A stretch of DNA of 64,000 bases from Monilinia fructicola (taxonomy: Eukaryota > Ascomycota > Leotiomycetes > Helotiales > Sclerotiniaceae), in the NCBI GenBank assembly GCA_008692225.1, contig VICG01000008.1, positions 1,762,001 through 1,826,000 on the forward strand, given 5' to 3'. This document shows positions 34,911 to 47,382 of the stretch, one piece after another. Under the pieces are notes generated by a model. It saw only the letters and a program-made list of their open reading frames with translations. It was not told where the DNA came from and did not search any database. How positions within the stretch are numbered: position 1 is the first letter of the stretch; each line of letters begins with the position of its first letter. The translations under genes and the position numbers were made by a program.

Positions 34911-36149
34911 CGCACATGGAGGAGAATAGCACGGCGCATGGAAATCTAGGATGGCTTTACTTGCAGCCTTATGAATAATGAATACGAATGAAAATCATGA
35001 TGAAGATAATTCGAGTCTCCTTGATACATTGTCACTCGATTTTCACACTAGCAAGAAATTGAACAAATCACAAGCAAGAAAATGGAGAACATCCCAAGCA
35101 CCAATGCCATGAAATCCCTCAGACCGAGAACCACTTTATCATTGGATCTTTCCGAAAGATTTGGGTGGCATGAAGTCAAATTGTTATCATGTGGGCCGTA
35201 ATCTATCGGCACAGCACCCCTCTCGAGCGCTCCCGGAGCTCGCCTCGCCTAGCAAGAAATGATAACAACCCCTCCATATGTAAACCATGTGCTTCCAGAG
35301 ACACATAATCAATCACTCCCAAAACCCGGCAACGCATCTCAAGAACTCAACCGAGAGGACGAAAGCGCTGCAGGCATCCCTAAACCACGCTACCACCACT
35401 CTCCCACCAATAACCGCTCCCCCCGGCCCCAAAATGTCCCACGAAGCAGCTCTGATATCCCCCGCCGCGCAAGCACCTACCCCCTCTCTCTTCCCACCCC
35501 TCCCGGATAAAAGCCCGCATTACCGCGCGCGTTCGAAGATCACCTGATAAAAGATCATGCTACGGAGGGGGATCCATCACTCTATAGATCAATGAACCGT
35601 TCAGATAAACTCTATTCAATTCTCCCTGCCCTAGATATCTGTCCCGAAGAGAAGCGCAGCACATCCGGAAACGAGGGGAAACGTTGTCAGCTCAAGAAAG
35701 ATATCTCGTGGATATTCACCAGTTTATTTGGGGTGAACATGCAGCTGAGAGCATCTTCAACCCAGATCCAAACCCGTATCAGTGGTCTGTCTATACTTAG
35801 AATCAAGATATACGCCAAGTCAACCAGAGAACAAATATCAAAAAATGTGAAACCGCTGGCCACATAGCATTGCATTGATTGTGCATGTGGCCAACCAAGA
35901 AGACCAACAAGTTCAAAGAGACACGATGTCTCATTCGGCCACTCAGACAATGCTGGATCGCCAGGTAGATGCATATTCAGACACGTGAACACCAAAATTG
36001 AGCCTGTCCTCGCCACTTCGGTTCGTTCTGAACATTAAAGTCTATACATTCGGCAAATTCAGTGCAACCCAAATTTCACAACCTAGGATAATTAACGCCC
36101 ATTCTCCCATTTCTCCCATTACCGGCCAAAATCCAAACACGGGGTATCT
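34911..36149. other. Convergent spacer without supportable gene
   Basis: 1.2 kb between convergent stops; C-rich in 35360-35510 but no coding signal I trust. Confidence 0.5.
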
Positions 36150-39100
36150 TCACAATTCATTACCATCACTTTCCGTTTCGCTCTCCAGATCCACGTGCGC
36201 CTCATCCCTCATCTTCTCTAGCTTCTCCGCCGTCTCCTTCTCTAACTTCTCACGTTCCAACTCTGCCAATCTCTCCCTCCTTTTCAGGTAAAACCTTTCC
36301 AAAAAATCGGTCCGCTGTTTCTGCGTCCATCCCTCCACCACAAAAGCAAATTCCGTCGCATTGGCAAACCCAAACGTTTTCGCCATAGTACAAAATTGCC
36401 TGCGCATAACATCCTCCGGTGGATGAAACACATACTGTATATTCCCATTGCCATTTTCCCCTTGGCGCTGGGAGGCAAAGAGTACTTCCTCGCCATATCC
36501 AATTTCACCACCTGTTTCCTCCGCACGACGACTTAGTCGCTCTTCTACTTTCGATGAGCCGACTACCTCAGAATTTTCGTGTGTGTATTCTACGCCTGCT
36601 GATGCTAGAATTGCGGCGATGGGATCGGATTTAGGGGTTGATTTCTGTTTGCGCTTGATATCTTTTTCGTTTTCGGTTATTAGGGCGGCAAGTTGACTCA
36701 TGGCGCCATTGGGATCATCGTCATCTACTCGTAGAGGATTGTCGTCGTCATCCAGAGCGGCTTGGACGTCAAAACTGGCCATGGCAACGCCTGCTCTCGT
36801 CTCGGCAACGTTCGTCTTATTAACGATATCTCGGAGTAGAATTTCATCGGCGTGGAACGACAATAGGTTATCCAATCCAAAAATCTCCCCTTTCTGGCCA
36901 ACTGCATTTTGTACACCCTTAAAATACCGACGCTCCATGGAAGCATTGTATCCAATGTTTGCTTGCTGCTGTTTGTAAATCTGGCGGGCATAGACCACTT
37001 CTTCTATGGTCCCAGCAGAGACGAGTCGAAACGAATCAACATCCCGGAGTTGACCTATTCTGTAGGCTCGATCTTGGGCTTGTAGATCGTAACTAGGGTT
37101 CCAGTTGGGATCAAAGATAACAACCTGTAAAGTCAGTAGCCGTTGAGTAATTTGTGAATGGTAAACTTACTTTATTCGCACTGGTAATATTCAAGCCAAC
37201 GCCTGATAGATAAGTCAGCATATAGATAACATTCGGAAGATAGCTGTGACCGCCTCTTTAACACGTCCCAAAACCTGTGGTTAAAATGCATAATGTAGTG
37301 AACTCGAGAAAACAAACATACCTCCGGCCTTGGTGGATATCAAAAATATGAACTGATTTGGATCAGAGTTAAAATCGTCTACTGTTTCCTGACGATCTTC
37401 ATACTTCATTTCGCCACTGAGAAAACTAACATTGTAGCTGGTACTCTGAAATAAATGTTGAAGCATCCTTAATAGCTTGACGCTATGAGAAAATATTAAG
37501 ACCTTGTCTCCTTCCTCGTGCCAATATTTCAACAGCTTCTTCAACACTTTCCATTTGCCGCAAAATTCGGGATTGGACAGGTTTGCAATCGAATCTCGAG
37601 CTTTATACAGTTCCTCCCACCTGTCAGGAAACATCTTTTGAAGAAAATCTAGGTCTCGTTCTTGCTTCTCCCTAGGATCCCCGTCATTAGGCAAGAGAAG
37701 AGCCAAGTGGTTAGATAACTTCTGAAGTGTTGTCATGATAGGGAAAACCAGAGCCTGCCATTTTGTGTTTGTCCCAGGTATTTTGGAATGACAACAAGCC
37801 CCACGAGTTAACTTTTTAACATTTCCACAATCGCAGAGGTCGCTATGGTTTCTGATAAGCTGTACAACATCACTCTCGAGAAATCTCTCGTATGCTTCTC
37901 GTTGTAGATCAGTGAGTGGACATGGTAGCAACCTATCCGTCTTCCTAGGAAGTTGATGTGCTATTAAAGTCTTCATCCTTCGTAAAAAGAAATGAGGCAT
38001 AAGGTTGTTGACCAACCTCTTCGCAGTCTCTCGAGCCCGTTTGACCTGTTGATTAGTAGAGTCATGGCTTTGTCCAATCCGCAGAGGCTCTGAAATGGTC
38101 GAAACCCAAGTAGATAGTGGGCCAACCTTACCTGGACAAACCCAGTTCAGCAGTGTCCAGAGTTCTTCGTATTTATTCTGTATAGCCGTTCCTGTAAGCC
38201 CAATGCGACATAATGCATTGATTTCATTCATGGCTTGTGTGGTAGCAGATGTTCGCTCCTTGAGTTGATGGCATTCGTCGGCTACAACACAATCCCAGGA
38301 AATAGTATTCAGATCATCCTTATGATTCTTGTACGTTGCATATGTAGTAATCACAATTTCAACTCGACCAGATTGCGCACTGCGGAGTACGGAATCTTTT
38401 TCTTTCGCGTCCCCATGAAACTTTTCGACATGCCACCATCCCCACCTCGTCAGTTCATTCTTCCAATTTTGAATTAATGAACCGGGGCATACGATGAGTA
38501 CTCGAGGGTACCATCGGTTTTCATCGATTCTCTTCACCTTTCGCATACGTTTTGCATCGCGTTCGTCTCCTGTCTTTCCGAACGCAGCAGTAAGAAAAGC
38601 GGCCACTTGCACTGTTTTCCCTAAGCCCATATCATCACCCAAGATACCACCTTTTTGGTAGACGAACTTTTCATGGAGGAATTTAACTCCGTCAACTTGG
38701 TAATCTCGAAGATACTGTGCAATAGATGCAGGGATAACGCCGTTGGATAGTTCCATATTTATATCAGCATAAGGTCTTGACGGCTCCACAGTGCTTGGAA
38801 AATCCGGTCGCTCTTCGAGCTCTGCCAATCGCTCATCATCTGAAAAGCTTATATCGGAGAAATCAGGAGGAAGTTGAAGACCAGCGTTCTTCATTTTTTC
38901 TAGGCTCGTATCGAATTCCCTTCTTCTAATTTGTAGATATTCGGGAATTTCATCATCCATTTCGTCATCCGATTCATCAACGGAGATCCTCTCTTTTGAT
39001 TTGGACGATCCTCCCTTCTCCCTTGCTTCTTTTGCATCTTTTGCTCGTTCTTTTATTCGTTTCTTCTTGGCGTTCAGCTTCTTGCGTTTTTCGGATTTTC

Positions 39101-39394
39101 TGTTCTTAAACTTCTCATAAGGATTTTCATCTTCGCCATCATCCGACCATTCCACTTGCTCGATGGCCTTACGTTTGCCCTTGTTGCCGACATTGGACGG
39201 TTTCGTTCCCGACCCGGTATCATCTTCATTTTCTGAAATCGAAATAACCTCTAGGGCAAAATGAGCACATATACTAAAAGAACTCGGAAGATCAGCATAC
39301 CATTTGCAAGCAAAGCCTTGATTTTATCAGGTCTACCCTCAGACTCTTCATCTTCCGTGGTTACTTCGTCCTCAAAACGCATGGTGGGCGCCAT
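36150..39394 (-). CDS. SNF2-family DNA-dependent ATPase, ERCC6L2-like
   Basis: Swi2/Snf2 translocase of the Rad26/ERCC6-like group linked to DNA repair. Exons (minus) 39394-39301, 39250-37322, 37202-37171, 37124-36150; 1009 residues. Motifs: lysine-rich N-terminus; DDMGLGKTVQVAAF (Walker A); VVADECHQLKE (Walker B, with Cys in the third position); RIGLTGTAIQNKYEELWTLL (III); KVLIFSHSVKLLRML (IV); STKAGGVGLNITSANKVV across two introns (V); DRAYRIGQLRDVDSFRLV (VI). After the ATPase come a HADEILLRDIV region and an acidic tail with KLEKMRDEAHVDLESETESD. Exon 3 is only 32 nt. Frame intact over 3 kb, a useful contrast with the region beyond 44 kb. Confidence 0.9.
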
Positions 39395-40537
39395 GACAGT
39401 GACGTTGCTGAATACAATCTAGGTATCTGATGGACCAGAATCCATCCGAAACATGGTCTATGAAAAATGCAGCCTTGGAAAAATCGAACACACTTATATT
39501 TTTGAATTGTTGGTGAAATTTAGAAATAATGTTTCTTTTGATGAAAGAGGGTGAGAGGTTGTTCACGCATTAAATTTCTATACGGTTTAATCGCAGCTTC
39601 GGTTGTCCTTGGATGGGCACGGCAATTGATATCTCTCTGTACTGTACTTGGAGTGATCATTATCATCATCGTTATCATCACCGTCACCGTAATAACCACC
39701 ACCATCATAATGATTTCTCTTCAAATCAGGTCGCTCATCTCGCGTTCCTTCTCCGCACAACGCAGCCATTGTCGAACCAACATCATTCTCAAGGGTAGAA
39801 CTAAGGGTACCTAGTAGTTGTAATGGCGAACTTAGTCATCGCGTCGCGTCATCACGTGGGAGTTTGCGATTTTCATCCGTTCCAGGTACCCGGTAACTTA
39901 CCACCACGTACCAACATCCCAACAATAACAAACAAGCCTTTTCACTCCCCCAAAAACAAGCGGATATTTAATATTCCCAACTCTAGAATTCTCTCTCATC
40001 GCATGCAGATCCTTGATCCGGGAATCACAATGTGCCCAACCTTATACCTCCCCCTCGATATCCCATAGAGCTTTTTTAGGGTAAGCCGCCAATGGGATCT
40101 GCATGGTCATGAACGATCTTGATCGCAAGAAATGCCCAAAGGAGAGCGATGGAAACCACAAGCGGTCTCTCCTTGCAAAAATTATGTTTCGGATCACATC
40201 AATCTTTGGGTGCAAGTTTCCAATAATATACTGGTTTTAGAGTTCAAACCAAGTTTGAAACAAACCACATGGTTAAAGTTTATTATCGTAACCAGAATGG
40301 TGGTAAAGGCATCATTTGGTCAGCTTTGATTATTGAGGCTCTTAGCTATCTAGTATAATGTGATGGATTAAAGATTTTCAAATCATAATTTCGTTTCTTC
40401 GTTTGTACTCCTTGGGGAACTCAAATCCAGTAGTAGCGGTGTGTATATTCCTCTCAGAAAATTCCTTTGGTATTTGTTTGCATCCGACTTTCCATTTATT
40501 CTATGATAACTCCTGTACTCCGTGAATATTCTTATTA
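39395..40537. other. Spacer without supportable gene
   Basis: 1.1 kb between a minus-strand start and a minus-strand stop. Contains an ATC/ACC-rich imperfect trinucleotide tract around 39655-39715. Confidence 0.5.
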
Positions 40538-42748
40538 CTATAATGCGTAAGGTACTTGTGAAAATGGCTCGCCTACCGGGCTTGTCCCCGAGATCTTAAC
40601 CAAAGGTGCCAGTTCTGGATACCTGGCGGCAAATCTCTCATCCAAGCTCCAGTTTGACAGAGTTTTGATGTGATCCTCAAACTCTTCTGTGATGATTATG
40701 TCATTGCCTTCCCATCTGAACGTCTCGGCTTCAGGACGTGACCAGTTTACATTGATGCAAAGTATATATGCATTCTGAAAGTCTTCATTGGCGTAAAGGT
40801 CTTGGTTTTCAATGACCTTATCTTTAAGTTTGCCCCAGAATATCGAATCCGCCCACACAGGATGAGGTGTGATGAGCTGTGATGTTCTTGGTGAAGACCA
40901 ATCTGTTAGGTTTCCATACGTCGATGATGAAGGATGAATTTGCCATTGGCATATATGATACATCAAATAGAGGCAGCCTGCTCGTTCCGGGAGACCTCTA
41001 ATCGCGAGACTCGAAAGAAGACGCGATATCATCGTGGAGATATTGTGAGTCTGATTTGGATCGTCGGGTAAGATAAGCGCTTTCATGCTGGGCTGGGAAG
41101 GCCCAATGATATGATCCACTGGCGCCCCTTGTTGTGCAATTGCTTTCTGCATGCTTATGGCAGTCATAATGATGGAGTCAACTCCACATGTAGGTGTCGA
41201 TGTATTTAGTATTGGTAGATCCCAAGGCTGAAGTGGTAGTTGGCTCGAAAAAGATACTCCGTGATTCATTTCATATGGATTTAATGGCGGCGGTATACTT
41301 GGTCTGCTCGGTAATATCGAATCGTTAAAATTGTGTTGTAGCGATTGTTGTAATTGCGTTTGTGTGTGTCCGGGAATGGTAGTTGGATTTGGACTTTGGA
41401 CAGCACCTGATGGAATAGATCTCGGACCCCAGTTTCCTGCCACAATCTATCAATATTCCGAGTATGTAAAAAGAACATGAAAACTGAAAAGGAAAATAGG
41501 AATGCAAGAAAAACGAGTGCAATTTACCATCGTTAAAATTTACATGAGGAATTGGTTCAAAGTACGACAAGCGACTAGTCTCATCTAAAGCACCCGTGGA
41601 TACCGACTCAAGTAGTTGGGGAACTCCAGTGATAGATCCAAATGGCATGCTGGATGAGCGTCTGTTAGTACTAGTTGAGTTTCTCGAAGTTCCTGGATGT
41701 TGGTACCATGGGGTCTCGAATGCCGGCGAGTTAATGGGCGCAGATGTGGAAGTTGCTCGGCGGATATTTTGTGTTGATGAACTAGGCACATTCGTTCCAT
41801 GATGGAAACCCAAATCAACAGATCTATCTGGGCCTTGTTTGGCATTTAGTTAGCCTTTGAAATGTCCGTTCATTAAAAATGATAGAGAGTTTCAAAATTA
41901 TGAGAATCGCAAATATCCAATTGGCGTTTGTGCCGTATGACCTGGCCGAACAACTATTCCCCAACCTCCTTGACATGAGCTTCGGTTTCTAGAATTTTTG
42001 GGAGTTGACTGATTCCCTCAGAAAAAATCGTAAACTTGGGCAGAAGCGGCACAAGGAAACAAAGCGAAAGAAATTTAGCAAAAAGCATACATACTCGAAC
42101 TATCATCGGACCTGAGCTGCGCTAGACTTTCGTTCAATAGTCTAACTTCCCCTTCTAATGCCTCGTTCCGCCTGCGCACCTCTTCAAGCTCGAGTTCGGG
42201 GTTACGACCTCTGGTAAGCTCTTCAATACGAGCCTCCAACCTCTCGATATGCTCCTACATATTCAGTCAACGAACTGGTCCAGCAAACTGAAGTGGTTAG
42301 AATTCTCAGTTGAGGATATCAACCTTAGGCTAGCCACGACCCTAAGATCTATCTGCCGCACCTTGGTTCTTAATCTTATGTTCCGCTGGGCTTCGCGGTC
42401 ATTGGCTCTTTTTCTTGCTAGTCTGATACAAATCAACACAATTCAACATAATAAATAGAGATACCATGCTGGATCAGACTGGAGGGCAGTACCCCACGAT
42501 CTACCATGGAAAGCTATACATACTGGGCGGGGCTTAATGTCGATACGCTGCGAGTACCAGCACGCGATGCTGTGGATGTTAGAAGGTTTTTAAAGGATAA
42601 GGGAGAGATAGGAACAACTGGCCAACTACTCCTTACCTCTCTTTTTCTCTTCGACCTTCTTACCACTTGTGTGTGTCGAATCTGAATGACTTAGTCCTTC
42701 TCCATCAGACCCCACTGGCTCTCTTGAGCCATATACTGATTGCGACAT
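40538..42748 (-). CDS. bZIP transcription factor with DUF3425 domain
   Basis: Nuclear DNA-binding regulator of a fungus-specific group. Exons (minus): 42748-42637, 42569-42524, 42422-42362, 42254-42095, 41833-41528, 41436-40538; 527 residues. The basic region is LARKRANDREAQRNIRLRTK (N-x-x-x-Q/R-x-x-x pattern), split from the leucine zipper by an intron; the zipper reads EHIERLEARIEELTRG then ELEEVRRRNEALEGEVRLL. A Ser/Pro-rich middle region follows. The C-terminal DUF3425 domain shows IISRLLSSLAIRGLPERAGC-like helices, LYLMYHICQWQI and PHPVWADSIFWGKLKDKV. The DUF3425 exon starts after a GTGGCAG acceptor; the fourth intron ends with AAG. Frame intact. Targets unknown. Confidence 0.9.
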
Positions 42749-44654
42749 GGTGGGATGTGCCTGGATAGTTACCACAGTAGGCTATACTACAGGTCAGATG
42801 TTCCTCCGTCTTCCCTCGTGACCGTGAGTTTCATCAATTGAAGGCGCGTATGTTGTTATGGAATGAAGTGCCGATAACCGGAAAGCCAACTGTGCGATGT
42901 GACTTGTCAATGCATCAAGGGCTCAATTCGAACAGCTATTAGAACAGAACAGATTGACCCGAAAACTTGGAACTTGACAAAATTAATGTAGGGTCGTGAA
43001 TTCGGCCGTTGATTTTCCGGGACCTGAAGATCGTCGATATAGAAAGGCGTCTCTTTTAAGGTTGTTTATATAGTTACTCGGAACTAGTCGGGACAGCAGG
43101 ACATAATAGGACTTCGAGAAAACAGTTCCGGGGAAAACTTGCGGGCGCGGACGCCGTACCGATCTTATAAAGGATGATTCAATCTTCAAAATTCTACACT
43201 GGCTGATGAATGAGGTGAAAGTTGGAAGAAATTGAGTTGCTTTGCAGTGCACTAACAGTAGTGGTCAAGAACAAAACATGCACGAGTTTGGCTCCAAACT
43301 ACTTTGACTAGGGAGTATAAGTAGGTGTGGCGCGGCCTCGAAGGAACTGCTAACTTGTACTTGTAAGGAACGGTTGAATAAGATTTAAGCTAGAGCAAAT
43401 TTGAGATTTTAAAAGTATATTTATCAATCAAGAACCTAGATACAAGTGAGGCTATCCAGATTAGGTTTCATTTCTAAATTCTATAGATATCCATGGTTTT
43501 AGACAAATGAAACTTCAATGTCTCGTATGGAAGGGATTAACTTCGATAATTTTGAATGTTATTATTATAAATTTCAGCTCCAATTGCGTAAAAAAAAATC
43601 CAATAAACCACCAAAACTAAAGTTCTGAAGAGGGTCCATGCAATCCCTCATGTATGGCCCATATGGACTGGACTGGACTACTACATACTACAGTAGGGGG
43701 CAATTCACTCGCGCCGGCCTACTTTACCGACCCCACCTTCGAGTTATGCTGCATTAGCACCTGTTAAGAGCTAACTCGCGAATCATCTCGGAGACAAGGA
43801 GATAAGAAGACTAGGAGACTAGGAGACTAGGAGACTAGGAGACTAGGGGACTAGGGGACTAGGGGACTAGGAGTTGTACTAGAGTCTAGTCCTGAGCCAA
43901 GTTCCTCAATCACAAATCGAAGTGTTTAAGAGCTTACAAACGTTATATATGTAACACCAAAAAAAAAAAAAAAAAAAAGACTGTATAGCTTATTGACCTT
44001 TCAAATCTGTCGCAATCATGTGGTGGAAGTCTGGATGTGTGAATCTGTGAATCTGTGAAGTTGTAATTAGGTTTTGGAATGGAATATGAATGGGAATATA
44101 ATATAATTAATGAGATCTCAACATCAACGCTCGGAGCACAATGTCCGGAATACACAAAGGTAGGTACCGTAGTTCTACGCACGGTTAGCGAATATCATTA
44201 GCAAAAACAAAATAAACAAACAACTAGAAAGTTCCTAATGACTGACGGGTAAATCTATAGCTCGAACTCAATCAACAAACTTTGAAGGGTTCTATAAGTC
44301 CAACGCAGTCCAACGTAGTCTTCAGGGCCATTAGTTCCACCTCATTACCCGAACCCGAACCAAAGATCAACATTGCTTCATCCGTGCGTCTTCAGCACAG
44401 CACGTGGGCGTTTTGATTATCCAGGAAGTTCCTGGAATATGGAATATATCACCTATAGCTTATCTCTCCCTCGCCCATAATAACTGCCATCAAACGGGTG
44501 TAACGTATGTGATTGAAGTAAGGTGGTGGTGGGTGGGTGGTTGTTGGTCACTATGGCGTGTATGGTATATCATGAACCAGGGATATTTTCTTTTTGTACA
44601 TAAATACATCCGGAAGAATGTATCAAATACAGTCCATGCTAAATGTTTTGTGGC
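42749..44654. other. Spacer with 8-bp minisatellite and poly-A
   Basis: 1.9 kb without supportable gene. Contains the ACTAGGAG minisatellite (43810-43873) and a long A run at about 43960-43978. Confidence 0.55.
43810..43873. repeat. 8-bp minisatellite, unit ACTAGGAG, eight copies
   Basis: 64 bp of exact-length tandem units; four ACTAGGAG, three ACTAGGGG, then one ACTAGGAG, showing a clean internal variant block. Confidence 0.92.
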
Positions 44655-46083
44655 TCATGCAATCTCAGGATTGTCTTCCTTCACCGCCTCGACCAACTCT
44701 TCCATGCTTCCAACTTCTGTTGGTCCATCCACACCGTCAGGAGGTAAAGCCCAGGCTGGAAGGGGGCTCACATAACTCCAAGACCCTCCAGCATCTTCAT
44801 AGCGAAGACTATGAAGCCACAATGATAATTCCTGCTCACCAGGATCAGTATACAATGGGGTTTGGCACACTTCACATAGTTCCCCCGACATCTTCTCAGC
44901 TTTTTCTTCTTGTTGTATTCGTCCACCATCTCGTCATGATAGGCTACAGCGTCGGCAACTTCAGACTTGCCCATCCTCGAAAGACGAGTGATAATATATC
45001 TTCATCCGTATCTTGAGTTGCATCGGAATCATTCGCTCCAAGTCTTGTCCCCCATACACGTTGATTACAATATATCGGGTCATTGCCGATAGGATGACCT
45101 AAAAACTGTAGATGAACTCTAAGTTGATGTGTACGTCCAGTAACCGGAAGGCATCTAACAATTGAGTAGCCTTCCTTCCCCGTCGGGAGCCTCGAGCTGT
45201 CTAGTTCCGTCGGCTCGGTGCCGTCCTCGACCCGTTCTGGACTGATATCGGGAGGATAATATGCCAGGCGCTTAAAAAACCGTGCGGGCAGCTTTGCCGT
45301 TTGCCCTAACACGATTCAACCCTAATTTTGGCGATATTTGCAGGATTGGCATATTGCAAACCACTTCTCCATCTGGAAATTTCCCTTTGACACGCGCTAT
45401 ATATTCCTTTCTAACAGTGCGCCCCGATATCTGCAAACTTAGTGCTTCCGCGGCCTTGGCATGCTTTCCAATGAACATAATACCGCTGGTTAGTCTATCT
45501 AACCGATTACACGGCAGTGGGTTCCAGCCATGGCCGCGCTCAGCCCTCATGATTTCGACTACCGAATTGTAATTATAACGACCAGCAGGGTGAACCGGAA
45601 CACCGGAAGGTTTATTTATGACAATAATATCTTCATCTTCATGTACGATTGATATTGGAAGTGCTGTAACAGGAGGTTCATGTCGATGTAAAGTATGTGA
45701 TATAATGTCTCCATTCTTAATAATTTGCGAAGTCGATTCGACGGGCTTGCCATTCACAGCAATAGCTCCGCGTTCCATGGCATCTTTCTGGTCCTGTTAG
45801 CATGACATCTGATTGCTTCCAATCACCCTAAACGTACGTAGTATTCTAATGGCCGATCTCGAAACTCGCTTGAAAATATATCCAATATTTCCCTTCCCCT
45901 CCATCTCTGTTTGCAGTATGTGTTGTAAGTAAAATGGTATGGTGCGACTCTGCGTAGACCATTTTCTAAGTAGTATGGTCGAGGCCATGGGTCAGCAGGA
46001 GTAATGATGACCGCAGGAGGTTCTTCGAAAGGTTTCTTCTCTTCCACTGGCGGGTATCCAATAGAGGTTTCGACGAGTGCCAT
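44655..46083 (-). CDS. RluA-type pseudouridine synthase, Pus9/Rib2-PUS-like (three frame breaks)
   Basis: Isomerises uridine in tRNA (Pus9/RPUSD-like). Exons (minus) 46083-45838 and 45793-44655. Visible: [20 protein letters not shown], an S4-like segment [39 protein letters not shown], the catalytic-loop [13 protein letters not shown] (Asp in RLDR), [20 protein letters not shown], and a Glu/Pro-rich C-terminus ending EDNPEIA. The frame breaks at 45274-45279 (A6 on plus, one extra), near 44990-45000 (AT repeat) and at 44901-44905 (T5 on plus). No stop arises from base substitution. An upstream in-frame ATG at 46098 is possible. No DRAP deaminase domain is attached. Confidence 0.82.
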
Positions 46084-46808
46084 GGTAGGATTCAGCATTC
46101 CAGCCCTTCGGGCCAGAAGCGCAATTATGCGAGGTGAAGGAGCCAGCGAGTCACGTTTGATATAAATGTGGAAGATGATTTGAATGAGATCCTAGATATT
46201 TGCGACGTGAAGTACAGATCGATTGTGACTGAGAGCCATACAATCCAGATACATTACAAGTAGGTGAGATGGAAATCTTCCTAGACCGGTTGGCAGAAAA
46301 TGTATTCTGCCAAAGGCGGTGTATCAGTATCCATGGTGTTGGTTCCCGTCATGACCGATAACCTGGAATAGAATGTAACATACTCGAGTACTTGAGTATA
46401 TTATCCATGGATATGCATGCATGTATGCGGTTTGAAGAAATATTGAGAATAGCTAGCTCGCTAGCTAGCGACCTACCTACCTACTCACCCCTACCTATCC
46501 AGTCCTCATCCCATTACCCGTGGGCACCTTTTAATATGATCTCGAGTCAAGATTCACAACTTCTTGGCTGTTCAAATGCAATTAATTACATTACTTGGTA
46601 GGCAAGACCAATCATCTCCAATACCATCAAATTCCAGCTTCGGACTAAGTTAGGTAACCTACGGCAAATATATATACAGTATCTACCTCGGCTGAAACCA
46701 GATCTTCGCGCCCAAAACAGTTTCCTATCCTGTCTAAATCTCTCATCTTATCGTCTTCTATATCCGCGTGCCTTCATACCGTGAGATATCATCATCAAAC
46801 TACAAGTC
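46084..46808. promoter_or_regulatory. Divergent spacer
   Basis: 725 bp between two outward starts. Contains near-palindromic AGCTAGC/GCTAGCT words (46451-46470) followed by (CCTA)n (46471-46485). Confidence 0.5.
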
Positions 46809-47382
46809 ATGTCTCACGAAGAGCTCAAGAAACGAAGAAGAGAGGATTATGGTTACGTTCTGGAATACAGAACACGCTGGTATGATATCTTCATATCCCA
46901 GCGCATATTCCAATCAAGCTGACACCAACATCTTGAGGTCTGACAATGACATGTATGATCATATGAACAATAGCATCTACAACTTCCTGTAAGTCTAGTT
47001 GAATCTGTTGAAACGTATGGTATGGTTGAGAATTGAGAAAGGTACGATTCAATCGTTAATTCATATCTTATCGAGCATTGTGGCCTAAACCCGCCCACTT
47101 CGTCCCAGTACGGCCTCGTCGTACACTCTCATGGTGATTTCTTTGGCTCAATTGCATTTCCTGCTGTTTGCCGATCTAGCTTTACGCGTCAACAAGCTTG
47201 GAAAAAGCAGTGTAACTTACGAGATCGCTTTATTCGAGCGAGGAGTTGAAGAGGTCAAGTCGGTTGGCCAAATTATCCACGTGTTTGTTGATCGAAAGAC
47301 TGGCCGACCGGCAGCGCAAGGCATGAATGCCACGATCAAAGAAGGACTCCAGAGAATCTCCACAAGGCAATCCAAACTTTGA
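46809..47382 (+). CDS. Thioesterase-like (hotdog) protein with C-terminal SKL (one frame break)
   Basis: Small 4HBT-type hotdog-fold protein. Exons 46809-46879, 46938-46988, 47042-47382; 153 residues after frame correction. Visible: VLEYRTRWSDNDMYDHMNNS (the hotdog D-x-x-x-H-x-N pattern), SIVNSYLIEHCGLNPP, FGSIAFPAV, then, after dropping one T from TTT (47167-47169), ADLALRVNKLGKSSVTYEIA and a terminal QSKL. SKL is a peroxisomal PTS1 signal. The acceptors are GAG (46937) and AAG (47041), both weak classes. Pseudogene or sequencing error. Confidence 0.72.

Noticed and set aside
39520..39814. Overlapping ORFs on both strands rich in Val/Ile/Thr or His/Asp
   Set aside because: They come from an ATC/ACC trinucleotide-rich spacer.
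46451..46470. AGCTAGC/GCTAGCT near-palindrome as a hairpin terminator or recombination site
   Set aside because: It looks like a short AGCT slippage product next to (CCTA)n; nothing links it to a function.
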